From Verrucomicrobiia bacterium (GTDB lineage Bacteria > Verrucomicrobiota > Verrucomicrobiia > Verrucomicrobiales > DEV007): 33,518 nt of DNA. Location of the stretch: positions 12,533 to 46,050 of the forward strand of contig JAGROX010000006.1 of assembly GCA_020440025.1 (NCBI GenBank), read 5' to 3'. This document shows positions 1-10,700 of the stretch, piece after piece; the first letter of the stretch is position 1, and every line of letters begins with the position of its first letter. The notes below the pieces were generated by a model. That model was not told where the DNA came from, did no database searches, and saw only the letters and a list, made by a program, of their open reading frames with translations. The position numbers and the translations under genes were made by a program.

Positions 1-834
1 GTGTTTTTTGGACGCGGATCGTGTCCGCTCGTTTTCGGCGATCAACTCATCGTCAATGTCGGTTCCCCCGGAGCCTGTGTGGTGTCGTTCGAAATCAAAA
101 CAGGCAAGGTGCAGTGGAAAACCGACCACGAATGGAACGGCAGCTACGCTTCGCCGGTGCCCGGTATCGTGAATGGGACGGACCGCATTTTCGTTTTTGC
201 CGGAGGCATGACAGATCCTCCCCACGGCGGACTGATCTCTCTCAATCCCAAGGACGGCAAAATCGATGGAGCCATCTCGTGGCGTTCGGAGATGTTCGCC
301 AGCGTCAACGCCGCCAGCCCGGTGCCTTGCGGTGAGAACCGTGTGTTTATTACCGAGGACTACGGCAAGGGAGGCATCATGATCGAGTTCGATTCCCAAT
401 TTCGTCCGCACATCGCCTGGGAGGCACCCGATCTCAGCTGCCAGTTTCAAACGCCAATCTTTCACGATGGTCACCTCTACGGATTCGGTGGCACCGGCGG
501 CTTGTTGCTTTGCTACGATGTCGAATCGGGCAGGCTGCGCTGGTCCGAACCTTTCATTCGCCTGACCGTGCCTTGGGAAGGTCGCGAACTGCCGGTGAAT
601 CTCGGTCGGGGAAATCTCATTCACGCCGATGGCGAGTTTCTCTGCCTCGGAGAAAACGGCACCCTCGTCTGGCTCGATCTCTCGCCCACCGGAGGTGCGC
701 GGGTGCTGTCAGCGGCCCAGCTTTTCTACGCCCCGGAAACTTGGGCGGCTCCCGTCATCAGCAACGGTAGATTGTTCATCAACCAGAGCAATCTCGGCTC
801 GCGGCTGATCTGTTACGACTTCAAAGCGAAGTGA
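1..834 (+). CDS. PQQ-like beta-propeller repeat protein, 5' end missing
   Basis: The reading frame is open from the first base to a TGA at 832-834, so the N-terminus lies outside the window; 277 residues are visible. The sequence shows repeated blade-like segments of the type 'YD..SGRLRWSEP' and 'FEIKTGKVQWKTD', that is, a Gly-Lys/Arg-x-x-Trp turn followed by 'SPV' or 'TPIF' strands. This is typical of PQQ-binding-like (quinoprotein alcohol dehydrogenase-like) beta-propellers. Such proteins in Planctomycetota and Verrucomicrobiota are usually exported, but the signal peptide region is not visible here. No catalytic residues of a true PQQ dehydrogenase are evident, so a binding or scaffold role is more likely than an enzymatic one. 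The gene on its right is convergent and 16 bp away. Confidence 0.8.
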   Translation: MFFGRGSCPLVFGDQLIVNVGSPGACVVSFEIKTGKVQWKTDHEWNGSYASPVPGIVNGTDRIFVFAGGMTDPPHGGLISLNPKDGKIDGAISWRSEMFASVNAASPVPCGENRVFITEDYGKGGIMIEFDSQFRPHIAWEAPDLSCQFQTPIFHDGHLYGFGGTGGLLLCYDVESGRLRWSEPFIRLTVPWEGRELPVNLGRGNLIHADGEFLCLGENGTLVWLDLSPTGGARVLSAAQLFYAPETWAAPVISNGRLFINQSNLGSRLICYDFKAK

Positions 835-850
835 ATCGCGGCCAACTCAC

Positions 851-1168
851 TCACTCGCCTGTGCGAATCGCCTCACCGATCTTGCGCAGGTAGTCGAACG
901 AGTAGATCCCGGTCCGGTGTCCGTCGCTGAAATTGAATTGGATGGCGTAGCCGCCGATCGATGCAAACCCAGTCACGGTCACCCCGCTGAAATCGCGTCC
1001 CGGCTCGCCGCCACCGATTAGATTGCCCAAAAGGTCGCGTTCTCCGGCCGTTTCGGCGCTCGGTGACAAGGCACGGAGCTTGTCCATCTGGATATAATCC
1101 TCGACCCCATCGGCCCAGAGAATCGCGACTTCGTTACCGATGAATTGGATGTTTTCAGGTTTGACCAT
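851..1168 (-). CDS. DUF971 domain protein
   Basis: A 105-residue protein that is essentially one DUF971 domain (the N-terminal domain of gamma-butyrobetaine hydroxylase-like proteins). Visible signatures are 'LWADGVEDYI' (residues 17-26), 'LRALSPSAE' (31-39) and the closing 'FSDGHRTGIYSFDYLRKIG' (79-97). The Cys-Pro-Cys-Ala metal-binding version of the central motif is here Ser-Pro-Ser-Ala, a variant I know from stand-alone bacterial members. The molecular role is unknown; stand-alone and fused DUF971 proteins often occur near Fe-S or Mrp-type proteins. The ATG at 1168 has no Shine-Dalgarno site. The gene is divergent from the methyltransferase gene, with 123 bp between the chosen starts. Confidence 0.85.
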   Translation of the reverse strand: MVKPENIQFIGNEVAILWADGVEDYIQMDKLRALSPSAETAGERDLLGNLIGGGEPGRDFSGVTVTGFASIGGYAIQFNFSDGHRTGIYSFDYLRKIGEAIRTGE

Positions 1169-1291
1169 GATTTTGGCTCAAGGTAGCGGGACGGTGCTTC
1201 TTTTCAACGCAAAGCCCCGGCCTTCATGTCGTTGGGCGGAAAACGAGAATTCGCGTTGATTCGTGGTCATTCACGGCTCTTTTTCAACGCC

Positions 1292-2524
1292 ATGCCTCGA
1301 CCTCCCCGCAAATTTCATTCGGTTCCCTTCGACTATCACGAGGAGATCGAACTCACCATCGACTCACTCAGCAATCTCGGTCAGGGCGTCGGCCGGACGA
1401 ATGGCGACTGGGTGGTATTCGTGCCGTTCTCACTCCCTGGAGAGCGCGTCCGAGCCCGGGTCTATCGCAATGCGCCCAACTACTCCGAGGCCGATTTGAT
1501 GGAAGTCCTCGAGCCCTCCCCCGAGCGGGTGGAGCCTTTTTGCCGCCTCTTTGGCCAATGCGGGGGCTGCCAGTATCAACATCTTTCCTACGATGCCCAA
1601 CTCGTCTGGAAACGCCAGCAGGTCGAGGAGGTGCTCCAACATCTCGCCGACCTGAGTTTTCCGGTGAATCCGGTGATCGCTTCCCCACGACAGGATCACT
1701 ACCGCTCAAAGATCACGCCGCATTTCCCCAAACCACGTCAGGGAAAAATCGAATCGATCGGCTTTCTCCTCAACGGTCGCGGACAACAGATCATCGATGT
1801 TCCCCAATGTCCGATCGCCTCGGAAGCGATCAACGAGCGCCTGCCCAAACTGCGCAAGGAAGTTCACGCCAACGCCGCCGACTTCAAGAAAGGCGTAACC
1901 TTGCTGCTTCGAGAGGCCGCCGATGGCCGGATCTGCACCGAAGGCTTCGATGTCTGCGACGCCGAGGTGGATGGCATCCGATTCGAGTTTCCCGCCGGGG
2001 AGTTCTTTCAAAACAATCCGCATATCCTTCCCGCCTTCACCACTTACGTGGCCAAGCAGGCGAGCAGCGACGGTGCTTTCGATTACCTGGTGGATGCCTA
2101 CTGCGGCTCGGGTCTTTTCTGTCTGACGGCATCCAAGCATTTTAAGGAAGCCGCCGGCATTGAGATCAGCGAAGCCGCCATCGACTGGGCGCGCCGCAAT
2201 GCGGAGCAGAACGAGATCACCAATTGCAAATTTCAGGCGGGCGATGCGCACGCGATTTTTGACACGGTCCGTGATGACTTCGATCCCACCCGCACCGCCG
2301 TTATCATCGATCCACCCCGAAAAGGCAGCACGCCCGAGTTTCTTGATCAACTCATGACGTTTGGCCCGGCACGCGTGGTCTATGTATCCTGCAATCCGGC
2401 CACCCAGATGCGCGACCTGAAACACCTCGCGCCAGCCTATCGACTGATCGATGTGCAACCTTTTGATCTATTTCCTCAGACCCGGCATCTCGAGTGTGTG
2501 GTGACACTGGAGAAGATCGTTTAA
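1292..2524 (+). CDS. TrmA/RlmD-type 23S rRNA (uracil-5-)-methyltransferase with 4Fe-4S site
   Basis: 410 residues from the chosen ATG. Order: TRAM-like beta barrel (about 15-75, 'IDSLSNLGQGVGR'), Fe-S cluster cysteines C84, C90, C93 ('FCRLFGQCGGC') and C173 ('VPQCPIA'), then a Rossmann SAM-dependent methyltransferase domain with 'VDAYCGSGLFCLTA' (268-280), 'IDPPRKGS' (339-346) and the nucleophile C367 in 'VSCNPAT'. This family makes m5U in 23S rRNA (RlmD/RlmC/RlmCD) or in tRNA, using SAM; the exact target cannot be read from the sequence. A longer frame starts at 1226, but its first 22 residues do not resemble the family and the ATG at 1292 directly precedes the conserved part, so I prefer it. 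The stop codon overlaps that of convergent hflC. Confidence 0.92.
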   Translation: MPRPPRKFHSVPFDYHEEIELTIDSLSNLGQGVGRTNGDWVVFVPFSLPGERVRARVYRNAPNYSEADLMEVLEPSPERVEPFCRLFGQCGGCQYQHLSYDAQLVWKRQQVEEVLQHLADLSFPVNPVIASPRQDHYRSKITPHFPKPRQGKIESIGFLLNGRGQQIIDVPQCPIASEAINERLPKLRKEVHANAADFKKGVTLLLREAADGRICTEGFDVCDAEVDGIRFEFPAGEFFQNNPHILPAFTTYVAKQASSDGAFDYLVDAYCGSGLFCLTASKHFKEAAGIEISEAAIDWARRNAEQNEITNCKFQAGDAHAIFDTVRDDFDPTRTAVIIDPPRKGSTPEFLDQLMTFGPARVVYVSCNPATQMRDLKHLAPAYRLIDVQPFDLFPQTRHLECVVTLEKIV

Positions 2525-3582
2525 TTTGGCGCAGGCGTCCCTACGGGAGGACGAGACGGCGACGGTTTTGAGACAGCCGGGAGCGGCAGTCCTCCCTTCG
2601 GCTCGGCCCGTTTCAGGTATTGAAACAGATCGCTGTCGGTCGAGAGGATCACCGTACTGTCGCCGCCAAGAATCTCGGCATAGAGATCCATGGTGCGAAC
2701 AAACTCATAGAATGCCACTGAGTCGGGATTCTGATTGTAGGCCGATGCGTAGATCTCCGTGGCCTTGGCATCGGCCTCACCCTTGATGGATTGCACTTCT
2801 TTATAGGCGGTCGACTGGATTTGCTTCAACTCTTTCTCCATGTTGCCCAGAATCTTGGCTGCCTCGCCCTCTCCTTCAGAACGGAAACGGTCGGCAATTT
2901 GTCGGCGCTCGGAGATCATTCGTTCGAAGATCTGTTCCTGGACGCTCTCGTTGTAGTTGATCCGTTTGAACCGGACATCGAGCAATTCGATCCCAAGACC
3001 GGAAAGCTTCGCAGCACTCTTCTCAAAGATCTCCTGTTCAAGAACGCTCCGTCCAAAACGAATCGGTTGGAGTTTGCCCACGGATCCGCTCAAGTCGGCT
3101 TCCACCAATTCCACCGGCTCAAGCGGCACACGATCTTTGGTCGAACGGATCGCCTCGATCAGTTCGTGCTTGGCGATCGTGTTGCGCGTCTCCGAGCCGA
3201 GGATGTCATCGAGTCGACTTTGTGCACGCCGTTCATCGCTCAGGTTCTGGAAATAGACCAAGGGATCCGCGATCCGCCAACGACCATAGGTGTCGACCTC
3301 GATGTAGGTCTTTTCCTTGGTCGGCATGCCCTCCGCCTGGCCATCCCACTCGAGAATCCGCTTGTCGAATTTGTTCACCTTCCAGAGGAAAGGCATCTTG
3401 AAGTGCAGCCCGGCCTCGGAAGTCTCGGCGGTGGGTGAATTGATGGGGGCGCCGACCGGCTTACCAAACTGAGTGATGATGGCCTGCTCGGTTTCCTGGA
3501 TCGTATAGCACGCGCCACTGAAAATGACGAGGGCGATGACGACGATCAGGGCGACGAGGCATCCGGTGATCTTGTTTTTCAT
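2521..3582 (-). CDS. hflC: HflC, band-7/prohibitin-family FtsH modulator subunit
   Basis: 353 residues. An N-terminal membrane anchor (about 7-27) is followed by a band-7/SPFH domain ('ETEQAIITQFGKPVG', 30-44) and a long helical region with the HflC-type sequence 'RFRSEGEGEAAKI' (232-244) and 'GEADAKATEIYASAYNQNP' (268-286), then 'TVILSTDSDLFQYL' (320-333). The Pro/Ser-rich C-tail is about 15 residues. HflC with HflK forms a large periplasm-facing cage around the FtsH protease and tunes its access to membrane substrates. The region 149-180 is longer than in the classical E. coli protein. The gene lies 59 bp behind hflK. Its upstream 20 bases are 19 pyrimidines and contain no Shine-Dalgarno motif. 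Confidence 0.93.
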   Translation of the reverse strand: MKNKITGCLVALIVVIALVIFSGACYTIQETEQAIITQFGKPVGAPINSPTAETSEAGLHFKMPFLWKVNKFDKRILEWDGQAEGMPTKEKTYIEVDTYGRWRIADPLVYFQNLSDERRAQSRLDDILGSETRNTIAKHELIEAIRSTKDRVPLEPVELVEADLSGSVGKLQPIRFGRSVLEQEIFEKSAAKLSGLGIELLDVRFKRINYNESVQEQIFERMISERRQIADRFRSEGEGEAAKILGNMEKELKQIQSTAYKEVQSIKGEADAKATEIYASAYNQNPDSVAFYEFVRTMDLYAEILGGDSTVILSTDSDLFQYLKRAEPKGGLPLPAVSKPSPSRPPVGTPAPN

Positions 3583-3641
3583 GGGAAGAAGGGGGAGAAA
3601 ATGATCTCTGAAATTCTTGATGTGGTGGATTAAACCAGTGA

Positions 3642-4646
3642 TTACTTGGTCGCCTTCTTGGCTCCACCACCATTGCCGCTCTCGGCTCCCAATTGAAGCA
3701 ATGGGAGGATCTGCTTGGCGTCCTCGTCGATGATGATTTTTTTACCCAGTTGAGGAATAACTTCCTGCAGGGTTTCCAGATAGATGCGGCGCTTGGTCAC
3801 GTCCGGCGCTTTCTGATATTCGGTGTAGAGAGCGTTGAACCTCGTGGCGTCACCCTCGGCTTCATTGATGCGTTCCGTGGCGTAGCCCTCGGCCTCACTG
3901 ATTTCCTTTTCCGCTTCGCCACTCGCCTTGGGCACTTCGCGATTGTACTGTCCGTTGGCAACATTAATTGATTTCTCCCGCTCTTGCTGAGCCTGATTCA
4001 CCTCGTTGAACGAAGACTGAACCGGAAGCGGAGGATTCACATTCTTGAGCTGCACCTGATTGATGTTGATGCCCATCTCGTACTTGTTCGCCAGATCCTG
4101 AAGCTTGGCGAGGCACTCGCTCTCAATCTCCTGACGACCAATGGTGATGACTTCATCGACGGTACGATCGCCCACCACCTCGCGCATGACTGACTCGGAA
4201 GCATCACGCAACGTCTCGTCGGCATTGCGCACATTGAAGAGATATAGGGTCGGGTCATCGATCCGATATTGAATGACCCACTCGACCAGAGCAGCGTTCA
4301 AGTCGCCGGTGACCATCTGCTTCTCCTGTTCCTGCTCCCGCGGACCAGCCCATTGGCTTTGATTGGTGGCTCCGGAAGTCGCAAAGCCGAATTCCTGTTT
4401 CAGTTGCCGGCGGACGGCGATGGGTTCTACCGTGTCGACCCCAAAAGGAATCTTGAATCGCAGTCCCGGTTGCTCGGTTTTGATGTACTTGCCGAAGCGC
4501 ATGACGACGGCTTCTTCCTCCGCCTCCACTTGGTAGAACGAGGTCAGGCCTCCAACCACAAGGGCTAGAGCCGCCCCGATTCCCAGGATGGTTTTGCCAT
4601 CGAATGGGATATCGACAGTATTGCCTCCGATTTCGAGTTTAATCAT
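3642..4646 (-). CDS. hflK: HflK, band-7/prohibitin-family FtsH modulator subunit
   Basis: 334 residues. A single membrane segment (about 18-38) precedes an SPFH/band-7 domain beginning 'VEAEEEAVVMRFGKY' (40-54). The family hallmark 'MVTGDLNAALVEWVIQYRI' is at 111-129, and a coiled-coil-rich C-half carries 'GEAEKEISEAEGYATERINE' (233-252). The C-tail is Gly/Ala/Lys-rich. The long Gly-rich N-terminal cytoplasmic extension of E. coli HflK is absent; only 17 residues precede the membrane helix. It is the first of the hflK-hflC pair and lies 74 bp downstream of the giant secreted protein gene on the same strand, so joint transcription is possible. Between them a weak promoter-like stretch can be seen. 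Confidence 0.93.
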   Translation of the reverse strand: MIKLEIGGNTVDIPFDGKTILGIGAALALVVGGLTSFYQVEAEEEAVVMRFGKYIKTEQPGLRFKIPFGVDTVEPIAVRRQLKQEFGFATSGATNQSQWAGPREQEQEKQMVTGDLNAALVEWVIQYRIDDPTLYLFNVRNADETLRDASESVMREVVGDRTVDEVITIGRQEIESECLAKLQDLANKYEMGININQVQLKNVNPPLPVQSSFNEVNQAQQEREKSINVANGQYNREVPKASGEAEKEISEAEGYATERINEAEGDATRFNALYTEYQKAPDVTKRRIYLETLQEVIPQLGKKIIIDEDAKQILPLLQLGAESGNGGGAKKATK

Positions 4647-4690
4647 GAGCCCACTGTAGGCCCGGGATCAGGGGGAACAATTCCAAAAGC

Positions 4691-4704
4691 CGTCAAAAAT
4701 TGTA
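4691..4704 (-). promoter_or_regulatory. weak promoter-like elements in front of hflK
   Basis: On the minus strand the AT-rich spacer between the giant gene and hflK contains TACAAT (4699-4704) and, just downstream, TTGACG (4691-4696). The two boxes are individually good but do not form one correctly spaced -35/-10 pair, so this is at most a hint that hflKC has its own promoter. Confidence 0.2.
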
Positions 4705-4720
4705 AAAATCCGAAATGCCA

Positions 4721-7700
4721 TCAGCGCTGAGGCGGCGCCACCTCGCGAACGAGTGCTCCGTCCTCTTCGCTGAGAATCAACAGGCTGAGCTGCTGCACGT
4801 CGTCGAGCTCATTCGTGTTGAGGCTGACGTAGTCAAACTTCCCACGTAGATCCGTGTAGCCATCTTTGAAAAATCGGACGCTACCGTCGCTGAATCGGCC
4901 ATAGACCTTCACATACACCTTGGACATCGGTTTGCCCGAGTCGGCGTGATGCACCTCCAGTCGACCGAAGTTCTCCACCAACTGAACCTTGAGGTCATTC
5001 GCGTAGACGGCAGCGCTCCGCTTCTTGCCGCCTGCCACGATCTCCACCAGCACGTTGCTACTGGCAAATTGCTCCGGGATTTCAAAACTCACCGAAGATT
5101 CCCCTTTCGGAAGATCCTTCAGCAAGGTCACGTTGGGTCGGATGTAGCTGAAGCGCCCACTGTCCTCACTGACGAAAGGATTGCTGGAAAACAGAAATTC
5201 CAAGTCCATCTCGTAGTAGTTCACCCGCACCTTGTCGAGGTTCCTATAGTCGATGGTCACCTTGCGACCTTCCGTCTTCATCTCAATATTCGCCTCGCCG
5301 GCAGCGAGTGCTTCCTGCTGCTGGTCACGATCTCCTTCTCCCTCCGCCGGAGCGGGTTCTCCCTCGACCGCACCGAGAACTTCCTTGGCCTGCTCACTGA
5401 CCTGGGCAAACCGATCCCGCCAGCGATCTACCGGATAGTCGGCGTATTTCTCGGCGATCTTTGCCCCTTCCTCAGGAGCCTCGCGATAAAACGCTGCATA
5501 GGCCTTCAGGTAATCGAACTGCAAGGGAGAATCGACCGCATCGCCGCCTGCTTGCTCGACTTTTCCGAGCCAATCGAGAGCCTCTTCGACGCGATCCTGA
5601 AGGAACAGGTAGTAGGCGATGCCCAGCTGCTCCGAGGGAGGAAACTCTGACTGATAGCCCAAGACCTTCACATAGCTCTGGTATTGTGAACGAAAGCGGT
5701 CATTGAGAATTTTCTGATCGCGCCCCAACCGATGCGACCGGGCATTGACCAGCGGTTGATACTCCAGATGCTGATACCAGTGACGGGCCACCGGATCGAT
5801 CGACACCAGATCGCTCTCCAACCACTGCCCACATTGGGCGAGGAAGTCCTCGCGGTGCAGCAAATACTGACGCGTCACCGCGACATCATTGTGATACAGC
5901 CCGTAACTCCACAATGTCGCATCCCACGCATGGCGCTGATTGAGCAAGCCAACGACGCGTCGGAAGAAATCCACCTTTTCACGACAACGCCAGGCGATGC
6001 GACTGAGGTCGAGGCGATAGACATTGTTTTGTTCGAGAAAAGCGATCACTTCTTCCTCCGTTCCAAACTGGGAGAGGTAATCCCAACTCGCCTTGTCGAG
6101 ATGACTCAGTTGATCGACGACCTTGAATGTCACCGGATCGGCCCAGGCAACCACCTCCTCGGCACGCGACACGTGAACCGGGTAGTGAGGAAATGCCTCG
6201 CCCTCCGCTGATGCGGCGGGGAAGTAGAAAAAGTAGTCCAGTTTCTGAGTGCTGAAGGGCTCCAGACGGACTTGCTGGGTCTCGGTGTAGTTGGATCCAT
6301 TTGCCGGCAGCGCCCCTCGAGGAATCTGCAACAACAGGTCCAGATTCCGGGTCGATGAAGTCGGATTCGTCGCCACCACCTGACCACCGTAGAGCACGCC
6401 GGTGAGAAACTCCTCGGTGACAAATTTGTCCGACTGCTCGCCGTCGACATAGGCGTAGCGGTCACTGGCCCGGAAAAAATTCTGGCTCACCAGAATGGGC
6501 GTGCGCTCCTCTGCCACCGCCGTTTCTTCGACCTCTTCATGAAAAGCGATCACCGGGCTTTTCGCAGTCAACGTGAGCACCCCTTCTTCGATCGTGAGGT
6601 CGTGCTTTTCCGCCGCGAAAGGAACATCGAGCACCGTGAGAGCCAACATCATCTCGGAAAAATTCCGCGACGCGGTGGGGAATTCACGAGAATAAAATCC
6701 ACCCTTCCCATCCCAGGCTGCGTAGTCGCGCCAGAAGGGATTGGCCGAGATGAGATCGGCCACCTGTTGTTCGATCAGGAGGTGATAGTAATTGTTTTCC
6801 GCCCACTCCTTGGTGGCTTCCAGCTTGCGAAAGAGGGCTCGATTCTTGGCTCGCAACTTCTTGAGATCCGCCACCGACGTACTGAGCATCTCCATGCCCC
6901 GACTTTCCGCTTCTCCAGCTTTTCGCTCCAAAAGATCGAATTGCTCGACCGGGTCCATTATGGCATCCACAGCGGGCGGGGATGCTGGAGCCATCTCGAT
7001 GACGGGCATACCGTCGGCGGCAGCCATCGGTTGCGACTTGACCACTTCGCCCAATTGTCTAAGCCCCAGACCTCTAGACTCCTCCAACGCGACCTCGTCG
7101 GCAACAAAGCCCAACATCTCGACTCGGGCTCCCCCGGCGATTCCCGAGGTGGCTTTTCCGCGCAGCGCGCTTCGAAAAAAGTAGGTCCGCTGTTCGGGTT
7201 CCACCGGCTTCAGCGCCAGCAGATCACTGGCATGACGAGCGGTCGCCGCTGGTTCGTCGCCTCCGAGTCGCCGGGCCAACAGAATGCGCTCCACCATGTT
7301 CAATCGACCAAAAGCCCAGGCTTGCGTGTATTTCGAAAGATCTGCCTCGATCAAATAGTCGTCGAAAAAGGTCTTGTCTCGCTTGTTGGTCAGGTAGGGG
7401 CGAACCGTCGACGCAAAGAATTCCGGATCGCGACGCGAGAGGAAGAAGTTCAGCTCGTGACAGGCGAACTTTGAGTAAAGTTCCCGTTTCTTCTCCATCG
7501 CCATCTCGGGCCAGTCGAGCAGGAACGCGAACTCGGCCAACTTTGCCTGGTCGGTGCCATCATGAACCCCTGAGAGAGCCGTCCAAACTCCGGCCAGGGT
7601 GTCGTAGGTTTCCAGCTCCGAGGAGCGCACGTCGGGCAGGACGAGCACCTCGCCATTCTTCAACACCGTGACCTTCTGCCGCTGTGAGAAGTGACGTGCC

Positions 7701-10700
7701 GGGTCAAGATTTCTAGTCAAACGCAGATCGCGCAGTGCCACGCCTTTCTCTTCGGCGAGCGACAGCTGCCGATACGCTGCATTCTGGGAGTTGACCGCGA
7801 GCACATGAATCTGCTGACGATCTCCAAAGTCCGCGAGATCGAGACTGATTCGCCCCTCTGGATCGGGTGCAAGATTGTAAACTAGCGGGGCCTGATTTCG
7901 GAGAAAATCGTAATTCGGACTTACCGGTCCCTCGACCATGACAGGAGCCATCTCCTTACGGCCTCCTGCCATGCCTGCGCGTGCGCTGGCGGCACCTGCC
8001 TCCTTTCTGGCATATTCGTCGCCATCTTTGGCATCATCGATAGCAGTCTCAGTGTCGCGCAATGCCCAAGGATTCAACAACAGACCGGGACGGGTGAGAA
8101 GATTTCCGGGGAAGCGTTTTGCGGCCCGACGTTCCAGGATGTAGCGGTATTCCTCACCAATGTCGCGACCGGAAAGGTAGAGCGTTTCCACCGATCCGCG
8201 TTGAATCGTGATCGGCTCGATGGCTCCAGGATTTCCCAATGACGCGAGAGAAAACTCGGGGAGGAATCGGGTGGCGACCACATGAACCCGGGTCATCGAG
8301 TCGGCGTTGACCAAGCGCAGGTTCAGCTTTCCATCTGCCGTTTCCAGCGAGGCAATCTGAAGAGGTGCCGGGTTCTTGATCTGCAGATGCCGCCACTGAG
8401 AGAGGGCGTAGCCATTCTGACGAGAAATTTCCTTTGTCACCCGAATGACGACACGCTCCCCGGCATCTCGGAGATACAATTCGTAATCTCCTGGAGCGAG
8501 TCCCGAGATCTGGAGCAATCCGTCACGCATCTCAGCGTTACCAAAGGCATCAGCCACGAAGCCATCTGCCCTGGTTTCCAACAACACAAAATCTGAAGGC
8601 GCGAGCGGACCGTCGTGATCCAGAGTCACCGGAATCTGAATCACCTCGCCAGCCGCCGCATTGACGGAAGCAGGCAGGTAGTTCCCTCCATCAAAGGAAC
8701 TCAGATCCCAGGATCTCGAAGGCAATCCTTCCCCGTTCACCTCGACTCTCTCGTGACCCAACAGGGTTGATAGCGCGACTCTACCCTGTTGATTCGTTTT
8801 CAGTGAAAAATGCAGCGGATTGGTGAAGTCCCGATGCTTTACACTGACTTGTACCGCACGATCGATGATGGGTTCACCGGTTTTGCCCAACACCTCGAGT
8901 ATCCAGCTGCCGCCGATGCGACTGAGGTGGCTGTCGGCAATGTATTCGGTGGTATCAATGGAGTTCACCTCGAAACTCTTGGAGGCCTTCAACTCGACTG
9001 GATTCCCACCATCACTGAGTTTTTCAATCGTGGCACGAAGCTCAACGTTGAGACTGGCGAGACGCTCCGGCACCCGGAACTCGTGAGTCGATTCTCGATC
9101 ATCAAACAAGGCAAAGCCCGGCACCTCGGTGACGGATTCGATGCCATCATGGTCGGTGGAACGAATCACCAGTTTGGTGTCTTCCAACACCCCTGCCGTG
9201 GCAGGTTCGCCATTGATGCTGAGGTTGGGGCGAATCGCCACCTTGGCAAACTGTCCCGGAAGCAGGTTCTCGCGATCGAGATGAATCCCGGCATCCAGCG
9301 CATAGTTTTCCGCGGGAAGATTGAGCGTCTCCAGGGAAGCGAAATCGCCATCGGTAATCACGATGAATTGATCGCCCGGCTGATTTGAAAATGGCAGCAC
9401 AATGAGTCCGTCCTTCGATTCGGCTTCGGGTCGGTATTCGCGGCCACCAAACCAGATGGCGGGAGATTTGGCTGGTTCGTTGTTCTGGGTCAGGATACGG
9501 GCGGCGATGCCAGCAGGCGTCGTTTCGGCCAGATACTGGAGTCCTCCTTTACGAACCAACGCGCGACTGGAACGACCATTGCCGATGAATTCGATGACCC
9601 AGGCGCCTCGACGATTGGTAAGCGAATCGAAGGTGAAAGTTCGGCGCACACGGCGAATTGGAGGCTCGTTGAACTCGTGGGATGTTTCTTCATTGGGGAT
9701 GAGCCCGTCGAGATCGAGATCGGTGCTCAGTTCCCGCTTTTCCTCGAGGTAAAAGTTCAGCGCATTGATCTCATAGACTTTCACGATGAGTTTTCCGGCG
9801 TTTTTCACATCCACGTCCAGAGAAACGGGATCTCCCGGCGCAAAAGTCTCGGGGTTGCCGGTGGCGAATTCGATGTCCACCCGATCTTTCAGCGCCTGCA
9901 CGACAGAAGGAGAGAGAAGTGAGAACCATTTCTCGGCATCGCCGACTCCATGGGTAAGCTTCGCCTCGGCAAAAAGGGGCTTCAGGTAATCGGATCGGAT
10001 GAAACGGGCAAAGCCTTCCCAATCGGCATCGTCAACGAAGTAGCTGAGGAGATAGTCTCTGACCAGCGCCTCATCGTCCTGAATAGGCGGGCAGGCGGTG
10101 ATTTCGGCAAAATTCGCATTCAGATCGACGGGGAACCGTTGCTGTTGAGCATCGCGAAGGAGATTGGGCTCCACATAGGCCAGTTGGCGAGGTAGGTGTA
10201 GGTATTCGAGAAAGAGATCACGGGGATAATTCCCGGCTCGCTGATGATGTTGAAGCAACTGATAGAGCGTGTGTGCTTTCAGTGAATTGAATGCAGGATC
10301 GAGTTCCTTCGCGTAGTTCCACAACCGGGTGAGATAGGCTTCCCGCTCGGTAGCATCACGCTTCCAGTCGACATCTGGACTCGGCCGCTGGTGACGCATC
10401 CGCAGGTGTACAAAATTGGGATTGTTCTTCAGATTCGGATTCAGCCGGAGCAGTTCATCAAGCTGTGATGGCAAGAGACGGCGGTGAATTTCAAACTCCC
10501 CAAACCCTCCGCTGACGTTGGAGCGCAAATCGGAAGCAATGAGTCCCACGAGCCTCGGGTAATCGGGATAACGCAGTCGACCGAGGAGATCGCGGAGACG
10601 TTTCTGATCGAGGGCGATGTCTTCCCGCAGCAGTCGATCCAGCCCCGAATCTTCAAACTGCGAAACGGTATCCGAGGCGCGGAATGCCTGCTGTTGATAG

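Noticed and set aside
1040..1075. Ser-Pro-Ser-Ala in place of Cys-Pro-Cys-Ala in the DUF971 protein
   Set aside because: At first sight a lost metal site, but stand-alone bacterial DUF971 proteins often have this Ser version, so it is not unusual.
1706..2458. 250-codon minus-strand frame opposite the RNA methyltransferase
   Set aside because: It lies entirely opposite a strongly conserved gene, and its composition is typical of an antisense shadow.
5820..5840. 'CGQW' in the giant protein (Cys1774) as a thioester-like site
   Set aside because: True macroglobulin thioester sites have Cys-x-Glu-Gln; the Glu-Gln pair is missing and the site lies in a helical-repeat part.
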